From Parapristionchus giblindavisi (lineage: Eukaryota > Nematoda > Chromadorea > Rhabditida > Diplogasteridae): a stretch of DNA of 64,000 bases. The notes under the pieces are model-generated. The model was not told the origin of the DNA and did no database searches. It saw only the letters and a list, made by a program, of their open reading frames with translations. The DNA is taken from NCBI GenBank assembly GCA_943737045.1, contig CALSFV010000220.1, positions 248,001 through 312,000 on the forward strand, read 5' to 3'. Shown piece by piece: positions 46,423 through 61,000 of this stretch (within the stretch, counting starts at the first letter, position 1; every line of letters starts with the position of its first letter). A program made the position numbers and the translations under genes.

Positions 46423-48346
46423 GGTTGTCCTTAAAGAGACAAAAACATACTTGTAGAATACTTGAAGCAAGCTAACGTTCTAAAATTGGAAGAACACTTC
46501 TAGTTTAGAAATATCCAAGTAAATAAGAATTACGGACAATACTCGTAAGAATAGATTAAATTAGCCGTTGTTGACGAAGAAAAAACGAATACTTGTGTAT
46601 AGATAATAAGATCTGAACTTCCTCTCCGTGACATCAAAGGAGGCTAATATAATAAGAAAAAACTACTGCAGAGACATCAGAGACCCGACGGGTCTTGTGA
46701 ACTTCACTTGAGAGAGGAAGCGGGAGAGAGTGAAGAAGGAAAGAGCGAAGGAGAGGGACAGAGAAGAATATAAAGAGATAGAGAAGTAGATAGTATTGAA
46801 GGAGGTCTTGGAGAGACTAAATGTGTGTCCCATTTTTGATAGAGAAGTTGTCAGTAATGAAGTTGTTCGCGATAAAGAGAAGAAGAAAAAGAAGAAGAAG
46901 AAGAGAAATGATTGTATTGAAATGATTGTGTGTTGGACCCTGAGCAAATGCAAAAGGAGTAGCGCACTTTTATGCCTCAATTCCAATTTAGAATTCACTG
47001 AGAACAAATTTATCCGTGATACACGGATGAAATTCTGAGACTCGCGGGGAATCACAAGAACTGGTCAAAACATTTTTTTAAAAGTAATTAAGTATGTGTG
47101 TTCATTGTTAACACTCATTTAGGATATTTGAATGTGGGTTAATGTTACCCGAAATGTGACTAAAGAATTGAAACTTTGGCACTGATGGGTAAATGATTGC
47201 CCAAATATAAGTTTGTTTAGTGTGACGACGAAGGGTAGATTGTTCCATATTCCTAAGGTACTGCACGGAAGGAAAGAAGGATGTTCAGTGGCAGAAAATG
47301 GTGACAGGATGAAGCGCGAAGAAAGAACTGAGAGAGGGGAGGAGGTGAGGAGAGACGGACGAGAGGGAGAGAATTCGAGATAGCGATGGAGATGAAAAAG
47401 AATGTTATTGAATAGCGTCACGGTCGAGATTAACCGTGAAATACAGTAGAGGCGTAGAGCCTCGTCTTTCTTCTCGAATTTCAATGCATCACGAATGTTC
47501 ATTGAATATATATAGATAGCACGGTAATTCTCATGTCCCGGAAAACAGCTATTTTTATAGCGTAAAGAATTAATAACAAGAGGATTTTGTGCACATGTGC
47601 TAGTCAGTCATGCAAAACATTGGGTGTTACTGATGCAACTTTTTGATCTGTAATAGAAATAGAAAGAACGAAAGAGCTTGCACAGAATAAGAAGTCTCCG
47701 AGGAAAACAAGGCATAGAATGAGCGATGGAAGGACGGAGGGAGAGGAAAGGAGAGACTTCGAGATGGAGAGACTGCGGAGTGAAGGAATAAAGCGTTAGA
47801 GAAATAAATAGAGAGAGAAGCTTAAAATGGGGCGCATGCATCGTCGTGATGATAAATAATGAAAACGATTAGATGGCGTCTGTTCCGAATGGCTGCCCTT
47901 ATTCCGATTGGTCCTTCCGGAAGAGAAGGGGATGAGAGCATCTTCTGGCTATTGTTCCAAATATTAGTATCGGACAAAATCTGGTTAAGATTGGTTACTT
48001 GTTTTTGCTACTTTCAACACTATCAGAAGCAATCACTGGACAAACAAAGGGGTCCAAAATGTATCGTCTGTCCTACAATAATATTTTTATTTTAGTCACT
48101 GAATCAGATTATAACAGTAAGTGATTTACCATATGTAATATATCAACGAAAGTTAATTTATTACGAATACTATGCATGTGCAGTGGAATAGAGTAAATAT
48201 TCGAAATGGACAAGACTACAGCCTACCCATCTATGAATAGAGCAGAACTAATGACAATGGAATAGCGATTATGAAAAAAGGATGATTATGACCAAATCAT
48301 CTTTTCCTTCTAACTAATCCCATGATTCATCCCTTAGAGCACATTA

Positions 48347-48385
48347 GCTCCGCCCACTTTTATCATCACCATTATATATACTAGG
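48347..48385 (+). promoter_or_regulatory. Putative Sp1-like box followed by TATA-like sequence
   Basis: GCTCCGCCCACTTTTATC (48347-48364) is followed by ATTATATATACTAGG. CCGCCC is the Sp1-family core and occurs in nematode promoters. No gene start was found downstream, so the call is tentative. Confidence 0.3.
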
Positions 48386-49341
48386 ATATGGGATCATGCT
48401 ATGTCAACAATGGAAGTTGCTGAATTTACGATTCCGACTATGACGTAATTCCTAATGAGGAATAATGGAAAATAACGACAGAAGCAAGGAAAAACAAGGG
48501 TGTGCTATTAGGATAGATAGATGAATAGACAGATAGATGGATAGATATATAGAATATACAGATACCGAGAGAGTGCAAGAGGTGAGGAGTCGGAGACAGA
48601 GAGAGAGAGAGAGTGTGTGAGTGATAGAGAGAGAGAATTAGAGAGAAAGAAGGAAAATGGAAATTGAGATAAGGGGTTTAAGCATAAACTACCAACTTCG
48701 AAAGGTGGTAGTTAGTGGTAGTGTGAGTGTTTACTGTGATAAATTGAACGTGATTTAAAAACTGTGTATCTATATTCTTGTTTACATGAAAAATTTTCAT
48801 CAGGGGAAAGAGCATTGATCACTGAGAGGACAACCGAGAGAGGATTCTGTTCCTTTACCGGAAATTCAATGGATGCAAAACCACACGAAAACTAAGAAAA
48901 TTGCGATATTGTTTGCTTAGGCGATATGAGAGAGTGATCGTGTTTGGGAGTAGATATATGAGAGAAAGCTTGAATATAATAGTTCGGAGGCCATATTTCT
49001 TTCTATCTCACTTCTCCTGCTCCCTTCTCTCTCGCCCTCTCTCACCCCATCGTTCTTATTCTACTATTACTGCCATTCAATGTCTTCCCATCCGCTAACA
49101 TTAATTGGACAAGAGCATCCCCTGATGTCACTCCAAGGCTGTCGAATGATCAATTGCCGATGAAATTGACTGCATGTGTACGGTAACATTAAAGACTAGC
49201 GCAAGGCTGAACAAGGCTGAAAGGCTGAAGGCTGAACCGGGGTAGAGTAATAACGTCTTGCATGCAGCTTAGTACTTCAGCAACATCATCAACTTCTTTC
49301 CGATATTTCATCCATGTTTCATGCAGAACATGTAGAAAAAT

Positions 49342-49394
49342 TAATACATCAGACATATCATTCTGAACATGAATGATCTTAGTCTGATGTATTA
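49342..49394. other. Inverted repeat able to form a hairpin
   Basis: TAATACATCAGAC and GTCTGATGTATTA form 13-bp perfect arms, with further pairing of CATT/AATG inside. Transcribed, it could fold into a 53-nt hairpin. No evidence of expression is visible. Confidence 0.6.
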
Positions 49395-52024
49395 AGCCGT
49401 TCCCATAGCTCATACAATGGGAAACATATGTGACAAACTTAACATTTATCGAATATAAATGTCTAATTAATATAAAATAGAATAAACTGTTTAAATTATG
49501 CACAGTGAGAATAACATGAAAAGTGCAGAAGATGAAGTGGGTATGGAGAGCGATAGATAGATAGATAGAACTATTCCAATGACAAGAGGGGATACGAAGG
49601 GTTGAAAAGACAGATGGAATAGTGGGATATGTATATGTATACAGTAGATTGAGTGAATGAATGGGCAGAAGGAATTAGAGACTATGAGACTAAGGGAGAA
49701 GAGAAGAGGCCCTAGAGATGCCGAATATGATCGAGACAAAAACATGGAATGAGTGGGAGATGACGGAGGGAGAGAGGGGGCAGAAGATGGAGTGAGAGGT
49801 AGAGATAGAGAAAAAACGGAAGCAGGCATGACTAGTGTCAGAATAGCTACCGTGAGAAATAAGAAAGATGAGGAAGAAGAAGAAGAAGAAGAGGAAGAAG
49901 TATGACATGTTTCCATCTCGTTCACTTTTTATCTAGCATAAATTTATCCTGATATCGTCATTGCCCGAATAATTACGGAGCATATTCTAGAGCTTTTTTT
50001 CTGATGGGCCGATGAAAATTTCGTATAAAAAATTTCGTTATTCGTGTTCCATTTCGCAACGTATACAACAGCGTAAATTTCGGAGTGTCAAGTGGAAAAA
50101 AACTGGTTGTTAATAGTGATATTGTAAGCAGCTACCGTACCCGCATACCAGAATTGATTGACTACTATAACCATTTACAGTAATTTCATGGGCCATCAGG
50201 GTTTTCCATTTGTGACCTAACACACTCACAATTTACGCATGCCTTGTGGATTGTAACAAGAAAGAGTGTAAATTCTTTGCCAATCTAATAATCTACTAAA
50301 AATAATTCTGGTTGAAGTTAAATGACAGTCTTCGGAAGACTCATTGAGCTAAAGAGGGCCAGTATGAAGAAAAGAAAGTGGTTGTTGCTACGAAATAAAA
50401 GAAGAATGAGATGAATATATCTATGAAGAAACGATTGAAGAGAGGACTGAGAGAGAAGTTAGAGGAAAACGGCTAGTATGCTTCCTCTTCCTCCTTCCTT
50501 TCATCTCTCTCTCTCTATCTCCTCCTCCTCCTCCTCTTCTCCCCTCTTCTCTCAGTTATTCTCATTACTCCTACTCTCGCGATTGCAGCAGTCGGGAAGG
50601 AAGCGAAACCAAACAAAGCCCCCAAATGCAAAGAGTAAACTGAGACGGAGCCTCTATGCATGATGCCTCGTCATAGGATTATGATGAGGAGAGAAGAGAG
50701 GAGTGAGAGAGTCCCAAAGAATAAAAACGTAGAATGCCTCCTCGAATGGAGAATGTGTGTTGAATTAGCGAGAATCGTAATTTAGTCGAGAAGGATAAAG
50801 AAGAGGGAAAAAGACGATTTGGTGAAGACGAGAAACACAGACAAGAAGAATTCACACTCTGTACCCTCCTTTACCTCACTCTTTCTTCTCTCTATTTCTT
50901 CTCTACTTCTTCTTCTTCATCTCTCTACCTTATCTCCCTCCTATTGCACTTCATATTTCTGTCTGTCTAATTCGTTCGAGACAATAAGTGAGAAACGGTA
51001 TAATTCTGATTTATCACGGGTTTTGCAAGAAACAGTTCAATGTATATAGCATGTATTCGAAGTAAGACGGAGAAACAGCTTCGAGAATAAAAAAATGAAT
51101 CATCACATTTGGTTGGATGGAACGGAAGGGATGTTGATTATATGCAGATATTGTTTGATGTATGTCAAGAAAGATCAAAGATCAAGTAGGGCGAAAAGGG
51201 CGACTAGCAGTGTAAGTTACAGCGGATGGGATAAAATCATATACAACAACGTGATTAGTGAAGTTAATGGAGAAAAAGCCGGGAAATGAAGCCGGAAAAG
51301 ACTGGAGAAACAATAAACCGGAAAATTGTACATAGTAGTAGAAATGACGACCATAAATATGATGCAATCGATAAAAGGGCGCGATTATTTGTTATTGTCG
51401 GTCGATGTCTCTCATGGTAAGTCCATCGTTGATAATGTATGAATGAGAGGGGAGGGGATAAGGAGAGAGAGATGACACTAGGCAATGCACATCCCCAAAG
51501 GCGAAAAGGAGCGCGACTAGAACGATGTCAGTCTGTACAAATTGTCGCTCATTCCAGTCCATTGTTTCGTCATCAGATTTGTTATGTGCGCACTACAGTG
51601 GTGCATTCAGAAGCCCGAAAACACAAGGCGAGAGAACGTGTAGAAAGTGGGTCTTCGGATAAAAGAAAAAAGGATGTAAAGTGCGCCTAACGAAAGTCAC
51701 GAAAAGAAACGAAAGAGTGTGTACAAAATGGGGAGAATTCTTTTGGTTTCTTTTCTTTTCGTGATTTCAAAACAGAGAAGGTGAAGGAAAGGAAGGACTG
51801 CATATGTGCGAGGGAACGAACAACCAAGTGATGAATAAGAAGAAGTTTACACGTTTCGATTCTGCAAATGGAAAGAAAAGAGGATTAGGCGGATAGGATT
51901 TAGAACAGTCGCCATATCAAATAGAAATTGTACATAGCCCTCGAAATTTGGCTCAGGTGGATGCATATCACGAAATATTCATATTACGCGATAAGGCGAC
52001 AGATAACCACCCATAATGATCGTT

Positions 52025-55000
52025 TCATTCATCATCAGCTCGAGTTTCTTCAGGAACAGGCGAGACAGTGAGCGAATCCAGCTCATTCTCAGTTTCGTTC
52101 TCGGATGGCGCGCTGTTGTTGGCGGGAATCGATGGCGTACAAGGGCCGAAGGGATTCATTCGGTGAAGATAACACAGGTTGCACACTCGGACCTGGAAGA
52201 ATACATTATCCAGAGTATAAAAGGTATGAATGCTATGGCGATGTCTGTTTCAATAACAGTTAGTTCAGCATACCCTATTGAAGAATTAGTACAACGAGAA
52301 TGTATATTCATTTACTTGTTATTTGAAAGGTTTTCTTTTGATGTATTCCAAATTAAATGAAATCTCAGAGTCATATCAACTATCTTTTCCACTTTTCCAT
52401 GATTAGTCAGCTGATCATTCTTCATTGTCACCATCAACACATTTATGTTTACTATCAGTATTCACCTGCTGTCACATAGGCTATGTGTGATAAACAAAAT
52501 TAAATTACGACCAAAACACTGCTCTATTCTCGTCTTTTATTCGATTAGTGCATTACTATAATATATCACGCGATTGTCCAATATGCATCTCTTTCTCGTA
52601 ATTAAGGAGAGTATTCAATGTGCTGCTTTAGTGAATGTATTGGCAAGTCCGTCTTTTTCTTCTCCTTCTCCTTCTTCTTCTTCGTCTCTTACTTCTTTAC
52701 CCCCTGCATTCTCTAACTTAATTTCTCTCTTTCTCTACATCTTTCTATCATTGTCTCTTTCTCGATCTCCATCATCATTTCTATCTCTCTCTCCTTCTTC
52801 TTCTTCTCTAATACTTTCTTCTCTCTTTCTACGTCTTTTCTCTCCCAATGACGACATATAAGTTGCGTCTTTGCATGGCAGAGAGGAAATAGAGAAGTTG
52901 GAGTATGAAGAGAGGAGAGAGAGAGGAGAGATACATATGTCGATGTAGCGAAACCACGTAGAACATTGAGACATTCTCAGAGGGAGTTTCTATTGAAGTA
53001 GAAGCTAAATGATATATGTCCCCTCGCCTTTCCCTCTCTCATACTCCCTCTCCCTCTCCCTCTCCCTCCCCCTTCCCCACTCCATTTCTCCCCTCCCTCT
53101 CTGACATAGATGGATCACTACTATCTCGATGAATTAGGCCATAAGTCCAAAAGGTTGCCCCAATACATCATCGTTCTATTCTTTACTTAGGCTCCAAATC
53201 CCAGGGGATTTCACAGGCTCCACCCCCTTTTATGGCGCCTCTCAAGCTGATTAAGATTCGGTTAGAAAAGGGAAGTAAAAAAGTTCACTTTAAGCGAGAA
53301 TTGGTTTAACCTATTTGGTACTTTTTGGCCAACAAGATGACGTGGTGCTTGGAAAAAATATCATAATATTATATGACTAGTGGAATTATTTTAATTAACA
53401 TTAAAACACACTATAAAATTATCAATTCCTACCTTTCTCTCGTATCCCAATTCGGGTATGCAAATGGAGTGTGCAGAGCATCGATGGCAGAAGATTCGAC
53501 CACAGTTTCGGCAGTGATGACGTCGTCGTACAACAGTGAAATGAGACGAGCATGCGGTGCACTGGTCACAGTCGGAATCAGGCACCCAACGGACTCCTTA
53601 ATATTAAGAAATATTAGCATTATGATCGCACGAACTGCTATGATATATAATCAGTAACAAAGAAACAGTAATTTGAAGTAGAATTCTTATATATGTTAGC
53701 CATGCTATGACAATCATAGTTTACCTAGTAATTAAGTTAATATTCTGTTAACGATCTTTAACATGTAATCATCTCATTCAATTCTCGAAATTGTACACGC
53801 GTCCATATACTTGCATACGAAGCTACTTAGTGGTTATTATTATTGTTGCCGGAAAAATCGCGAAATCGAAAGCCTAAAGTGCGTTAGGGTTCGTAATTAT
53901 ACGTGACTAATAAAGCTTATTTCTCAAGTGCGTCGTCTAGACTAGTCCTTCCTTATGAGATGGCAATAGCACCACTAGAATCAGTTATTGATGTTTTTTT
54001 CTAATATAAGACATTATCACTTCCGCCAATAAGATTGCTTAAATATGCATATTAATCATAGTAAGATGAATATGACCAACGAATCATACCTATAAATGAT
54101 GGAAGAGGCAATGATTCTTGAACTTCCACTCCAACTTCCTCTTCAGAATTGTCAGTTCGGGCGGGCTGTGCTTTCACTTCATAAACAGGAATCAGCTCAG
54201 TTGGTTGAAGAATCAACTTGAGAACCTAGAACAAATCAACACTTTATAATTTCAAGAATTATCTGTTACTTTTTTTTTCCATTTCTCCGCAATCGCGAGG
54301 GATCTTTGAATTTAAAGATAATGAAATTAAAATAAATATGACTGATGGCGCGAAAAAATATATCTTTTCATGAGCAGATAAAAAAATATAGAAATGAGGA
54401 TCATTACTTTTCTGATGTCGGCGGAATGAGTCGTCTGTAATTGATCGGCGACACCTGCTATGCACACGAAAAGACGATGTACAAGATCTTCAGATGAACG
54501 GAAGCGAGCTCGAAGATCATAAGGATCATCAGGAAGACTGAATTAAGGATCGTGTTAAGAATTTAAGTAATAAGGTATAAAATAAAATAAAAACTATATA
54601 AGACAACAAATTATGTAGACAATATGTAGACAAAGAAAATGTGGATTAATGATTTTGAATCCATGGGAGGCCAAGTGTTGATTAATTGATCTTTAGGCGA
54701 ACTTTTTTATTCCAATTATTTTTCTCAATTATTTTTCACATTTTAAGAACGGTAAAATTGTGTGCCTGCTTATGAAGATATGTGGAAATGAGGCAATCTA
54801 ATAATTTGCTCATAATATGCTTACACTTCATGGTCGTTAGGAAGTCTTGGACAGTCGTCTTTTTCAGTATCTTCATCTGTCGTGCACTCACTGCTCATAT
54901 TCTCGCAGGTAACCTTAAGCGAAAAAATTATAATCCATATTTTATTTTATATTTGTACCTCATCAGTGATATCCCCACACGATGGATATGAACTGGAGTT

Positions 55001-58000
55001 CTCTTCGTCACTCGAATCGATTTCTCCTTCTTCTTTCACTTCCTCGTCGTGTTCATCATTATGTACATTAGGAGAGGAGGGCTGCAAAAATATTTACATG
55101 CTTGAGTTAAGTGTCAAATTTTATGCTGTGTACGCATCTAGTTCTAATCATTATGTAAATACAAAGTTTACGAAGATATAGTTAAGTCAAGTCTTAACTG
55201 AGTTCCTAATAAGATAGTATAGTCTATATTACGTAGCTTAGTCGTTACTAATAGTAAGTTATATGACTCACAGCTTCTCTAGTATCTGTATTCCTCTTGT
55301 CTCTGAATTCCTTCATAGTGAGCACTTCTTCTTCGTCGACTTGAGAAGAAGCGGCGCCAGAGCAAAGAACGGATTCGACCTGAATTCATTTATTCATAAT
55401 CACACTGAGAGAAAACTTACCTGGCAAATCGTTACCCCGATACACTTTCCTGGCAAACGATTACCCCAAATGGTGAATTCAGCCGTTGAATTCCTTTCGC
55501 TGAATTTATCATTTGGGGTAATCGTTTGCCAGGAAAGTGTATCGGGGTAACGATTTGCCAGGTAAGTTTTCTCTCAGTGTCAATTTAATTTAATTACGAT
55601 TTACATTCTTTATTTCCAGCGTATTCATGTATAAATACTCTCACATGAACAGATAATGGTAAAATTAGCAAGAACATACATTTTTCAAAGTATACAGCAA
55701 GTATTAATACTACTCACTCTTGCCAGTTCCTTCTTCGTTAGGACCTTTAGCAGATTTCGAATTTTCGTGAGCAACGAAAGATTCGGTCGGAACATTTGCG
55801 AGAGTCGTTCGGGTATCTCAATATTGAGGGCGCCTTCGGGAAAATGGAGCATACCCCTGAATTTATTATAATAATTGCATTACAGTTCTCAGTCTAGTTT
55901 ATACTTTTCGATCGATTTTAATGTTGTAACTCATTCTCAAAATTTAATTAAAAAAAACGTATGCCTATTGTTGTCTCTACTATTCTTTGCCATCTAGTTA
56001 ATTTTAAAATGATATGAAGAGACCTTACCACACAATGGCGAGTCGAGGAATGACAATCATGACAATCGGATCACAATAATCGACTTGATCTCTAGTGAGC
56101 AAATTCCGCATGATCGCCATTTCGAGGACCTGAATAGTGATGCATTTGTGAAGTACATTAAAGAGAATCGACACGAATAATGTAAAAAAATCTTATACAA
56201 GATGTTCGGGGGTTGCAGACCCGAATGGGGTCGTAAAATCGATGTGGGCCCGCTACCTAACAAGAGTAAGCGGAGGGGGAGCCCACTATGAGATTGCGGG
56301 CCCGCAACCCCCGCCAGCTCTATTATACAACATCTTTTACAAGGAATCTCTTTAGGAAAAAACTCAAAAAGCTAACCTCTGAGAAAAGAACAGCTACATC
56401 CTGTTGTGCGTCGTGTTCCAATACAGTCTTAACAGGAACCATGGCGGATACATACCTTGAAATATTCAATAATTACTTTGTTAGTTGATTAATCACATGA
56501 CTATTTAAATAAGTTTAGAACTTTTTAAAGATATTAATGTTTTATTGAAGATTTACTCACTTGAACTCGAATTCAGCAAAAAGATGATCAAACTTTAGTA
56601 AACCCTCCTTGATGAAATCCGTATATATAGATGGGTCTCTCAGTGATTGGTCCTGTTATAATCATTGTCATAAAATTTATAATTAATAATTGATAAAAGA
56701 AATATCTATCGAATTTATTTTTTTTGATTTCCAACATGTATTTTCACCATATTAATATGAAAAGTCTCTAATCAATGAACTATATTCTTTAATTCGTCAA
56801 AGTATTCAAAGAGTGTGGATTGATAATTTTTTAGGCAAACCTTAAGCATGTCTCTCAATGAGTCCAAATGTCTTGTCAATTCCTTTGCTAGCGGTCGTAT
56901 GCAGTCACTCTCGTATTCATGATCAATTATATTCGAACCGGCGGCCAAACACTGCAAAATCAATAGTCCATATAAAATTCACTTGCGCGAATGAATATCG
57001 TATTGTAATATATTGCATAATTGCAATCTGACTCATTAATCTATTTATCTCAAAACATCAATCCTTAACCATCTAGCTAAATATCGATAATAAATCTAAT
57101 CCCATAAAGTATGTTTTTTCCTCAAACGCATATATAAATGATCACTAATCTTGGCTTATTTTTACAAATCTGGAGCTCTTTAGCTACTTCCGTTTTGAAT
57201 TCATCCCCAGTGTTCATTTCATTCCCATCTGCTCCCTTTCTCTCTCAATTCTTTCTCCTTCTACCACTCTCTTTCTCCGTCCGTTCTTCATTTGTTTGTT
57301 TCCATTTTGCTGCTCCAAATTGTCTCACTCAAACAAACAAAAGCGTTCCCGGTTTCTGTTTCGCTTCCAAACTTCTTCATCTATATTAAACGCGGGATAT
57401 TTAAGAATTGCATAGACTCGTTTTTCTCTCGCTATTCTGCCATGTCAGCCTATCGATCAGAGATCTTTCTTATTCATGGAATAGACGTCATATCTACGTT
57501 CCAGACGATATTTGGAAATGTTCCAAGGAAATGTGAACTATGCTAAAAGTTCAATTAAAAATTCGTTGTATGCAATACTGCCCTGTCTAAATATTGCTAA
57601 ACGAAAAGAAAAAAATTCTCATCGTATTACACAATCTCTCGCTGTTGTTTACTCCGTAGAGTGAATGTTACCTTCTCAATAGTGATAAGATATGACATCG
57701 AAACAATTGTTGATGAGTAATTCTATCATCATTCTCATCTCTCCATATACCCATCCTTCTCTCTTCCTCTACCTCTACCAATTCACAACTTCTTGCTCAC
57801 GATAAAATACACGGAAAATTGTATCCAAAATTGTATCCCACATTCGTGACACGAGTCATCAAAGTATTTATATAAGTAATCTAAAATTCGCAGTACTTCC
57901 GTTGATACATAGGCTCCGCCCCCTATGCTGAAATTTTTAAAAAAATATTGATAACCTCTGCTCCGAACCACAATTGACCGGGCAGCGAGTCGTGGATGAT

Positions 58001-61000
58001 TTCATCAGGGAATTTGACACGGAAATCGCGACAGGCACGATCGGATTCTCGAGGATAAAGTGCTACCAGCATCTCACCTTAAATGACATTTCTTATTATA
58101 ATTAATAATTATTAGATTTCAAATAAAACATTTTGGTGCAAATGTTTGCTTTGAGGAACAAATTATTGTTGTAAAATAAAAGCATGAGAATTTATAACTC
58201 ATTTTAAGATGAAATGTAATCATAGTCGGTTCGATGTCTATAGTATAATATGAGTGCTAATAAAGTTTCACGTTTTAAGGATATTCTAAATATCATACAT
58301 GTACCAATAAGCCTAGTTCATAATCATTAATCCATCTTAGACAAACATCAATTTTGCTTATTACATCATAAGCTGAAACTGACAAGGAAATTCAAAATAT
58401 GGAGAAAGGAAATTGAGAATATAGGAAAACACAGAAAGCCCCAAAAATACGGAAAATACATTGCTTGCATTATTTTTTTCATTTTTTTACTCACTTGATG
58501 TTCTTGAATAAAATAATATGGATGAATTTACTGTTAGTGCACATCTTTTACTTCTTTTATATCGTCCTTTAATTGGTTAAATAAGAAAATTCAATACATA
58601 ATTATCCAAATTCATTCGTTCATTGTCTCATTAGACATTGTCTCACTCCCAAAAGTACAAACAAAGTGCTGAATTGCCAAGTAACAGCGGGCTTCCGGTT
58701 GACACGACATAATGGGTAGTAAGATGATGAAAGTACATTGCACTACAAATTCTGTCAAGTCTTGGTGCTATATTAAGGCTATCTAAGTATACATTTATAC
58801 ACCCTTTACAGGATTCACAAGATTAGATAAGGTCGCATATATAGTTACGTAGAAACAAATATATCCTAATTTGCTGTGCCATAGACATCGCTTTGTTCTT
58901 CTTAAGTCAAGCTATTAGACATACTGCATTTAGTAATGACAACTCACTTATGATATGAAGTACCCGATCTTGAGCGACTCTCAACTTATTTACAAGGACA
59001 TTGCATCTTTCGGGGTCTCGTCGTCCATCAAATGAATCCAATTCAGATGCGATGTCGTTGAGTGTCTCGTCCGCGTAGAAAAACTGTAATTAACTGACCT
59101 AATTTAAGTCCCTATTTTAATGATGATTCTACATCAACTCCCTTATAATTTGGTTATCCACATTAATTTTCATTATCACGATTAACAAAGCAGCGGTCTC
59201 ATTGCGTCTGTATAGTTGTAAGAGTGTCAATTTTACCTTGTTCTAAACAATAATACAGAAAAATTCCAGAATTAAAGGAAACGCAGAATACGCTCTTGTA
59301 CTTTCTAATTAACTCTACAATCTGTGACTATGTGGACGTTGGCTAGAGTTGTTAGATTGATTAAAGGCTAAATACTAAAGTGACTAGAGTGTGGAGAGTT
59401 ACAACACCGCCTATCACTTCGATTCACCATTTCCTCTCCTCATTTGTATGTAATTCATCCGGTCTTTGTATGATTCGATTACGCAATGGGGACGTATCAC
59501 TGGGGAGGATTCATCATTCATTCGATCATCGATTCCTCTTCCACTATCGCCCTACCATCCTTATCAGTCAGGGAAGAAGAGAGAGATGGTGACAGAGAGG
59601 GAGAGAGAGAGAATACCGCCACTAAGCACTTTCCCAACCACATTATTTCCCTCTTTCCCTGAAATAACGCCACATATCAGAGAGCCTCACCCTCTTTCAT
59701 ATCAGCGAATATCATACACAACTGTTGAAAATTAAATAAAGTTATTTAATTCCATAAATAAAAATGTCTCTCTAGGACAGACTCAACAAAATACCATCCA
59801 CGAATACTACCAACAGTAATATTGATTACGAAATACCATGACCACTGCTGTTTATGGGGACATTTTTTGTTTACCGGTCCATGACTAAAGTAATTTTGAA
59901 TCGAGTAGTCCCGTATATTTGGTAATTCAACGTTTAATGGATGGTCATTGAGAGGGATTAAATGGAACCAAAACAATGATTGTTGTCACCTTTTGCACAT
60001 TCTCTGTGACACTTTCAAATTCAATATCGTTCAAAAATTGGATAATGAATTGGAGTTAACTATTATCAAAATCGCCACATATATCTGTGAGCTACGGCCA
60101 TCATCCACTTAGTTTATAACCTCCCTGGGGTGGGGGGGGGGGCTGGCTAGGACTGTTTTTTGGAAGAAGTCTGGCAATGTGATCTCGATAGTGTCTTGTT
60201 CGAGTAGTAATGCCCTTGTAGGAAGAGATAGAAGGATGAGAATAATCGGAGGGAGCAATAGCGTATCAGTCCGAATTTGGGGAATTATGGTCAAGCCATA
60301 CATCTCAGCCTTTAGCACTTTGCGTTGTCGTGTTCGAAGTAGATTCAGGCATACTTTCCTTTTAGTCAATTCGTGGGGAACCCATCTCCCGAGTTTCGAA
60401 GTCGTTCCGATTGAGTGGAATCCTCGTACAAACGTCATATAACGCTTGTTGCTGACCCGTTCTTCAAAACTAAACGATACGAAGAGAGAACACAGTGGAA
60501 AGAGACATGAGAGATGTAGGAGAAAGAGGAAGAGAAAGAAAGAATGAACATGGGGCAAAACATACATGATGGTCGTGTGAAAGGCGCCACCCTTAATGTC
60601 TTCGACGGAATGTGTATAAACAATGATTTTTCCATGAAGAGCGCACCATTTTGTGCCATCCATTTAATGAATTCAACGCCTTATTCGCTTAACTAAAAAC
60701 AAAAACCAAAACTGTGCCATTATTTAAGCAAAATCATTCATGTCGAGTAATATATCAAAAGATCTTTCGCCTTTCTGAACTCTACTCAATGTTAATGCGG
60801 ACGCTTCGATCACCGATTTGAGTCCAGATTTGAAGAGGGGCAATAATCGAGCGCAAAATATTAATAACTTCTAATAGTATATGGTATCCCATCAACGAGT
60901 TATTGTTTTCTATTCTAATGTAAAATATGATAGATACTTATGTTATTACCTGATATTCGTATTGATCTGGTCACAATTTGCACGAAAGAAAGATAAGAAT

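Larger units (their letters stand above)
46423..52024. other. 5.6-kb intergenic region between GST and lst-2
   Basis: Both flanking genes are on the - strand, so the right end is downstream of lst-2 and the left end is upstream of GST. The region holds purine- or pyrimidine-rich tracts (for example AAG repeats near 46884-46905, GA repeats near 48598-48640, GATA repeats near 49555-49569, AAGAAG near 49870-49890), a CTCCGCCC box with TATA-like sequence at 48347-48385 and a hairpin at 49342-49394. No gene is supported. Confidence 0.5.

Noticed and set aside
49189..49503. 104-codon - strand frame containing FLHVLHETWMKYRKEVDDVA
   Set aside because: Composition of the middle part is coding-like, but there is no family match, it overlaps an inverted repeat and AAGGCTGA tandem copies, and no partner exons were found.
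60109..60663. 184-codon - strand frame as a gene in the lst-2 intron
   Set aside because: Only the part with WVPHELT is recognisable, as a mariner fragment. The rest is hydrophobic low-complexity sequence without support.
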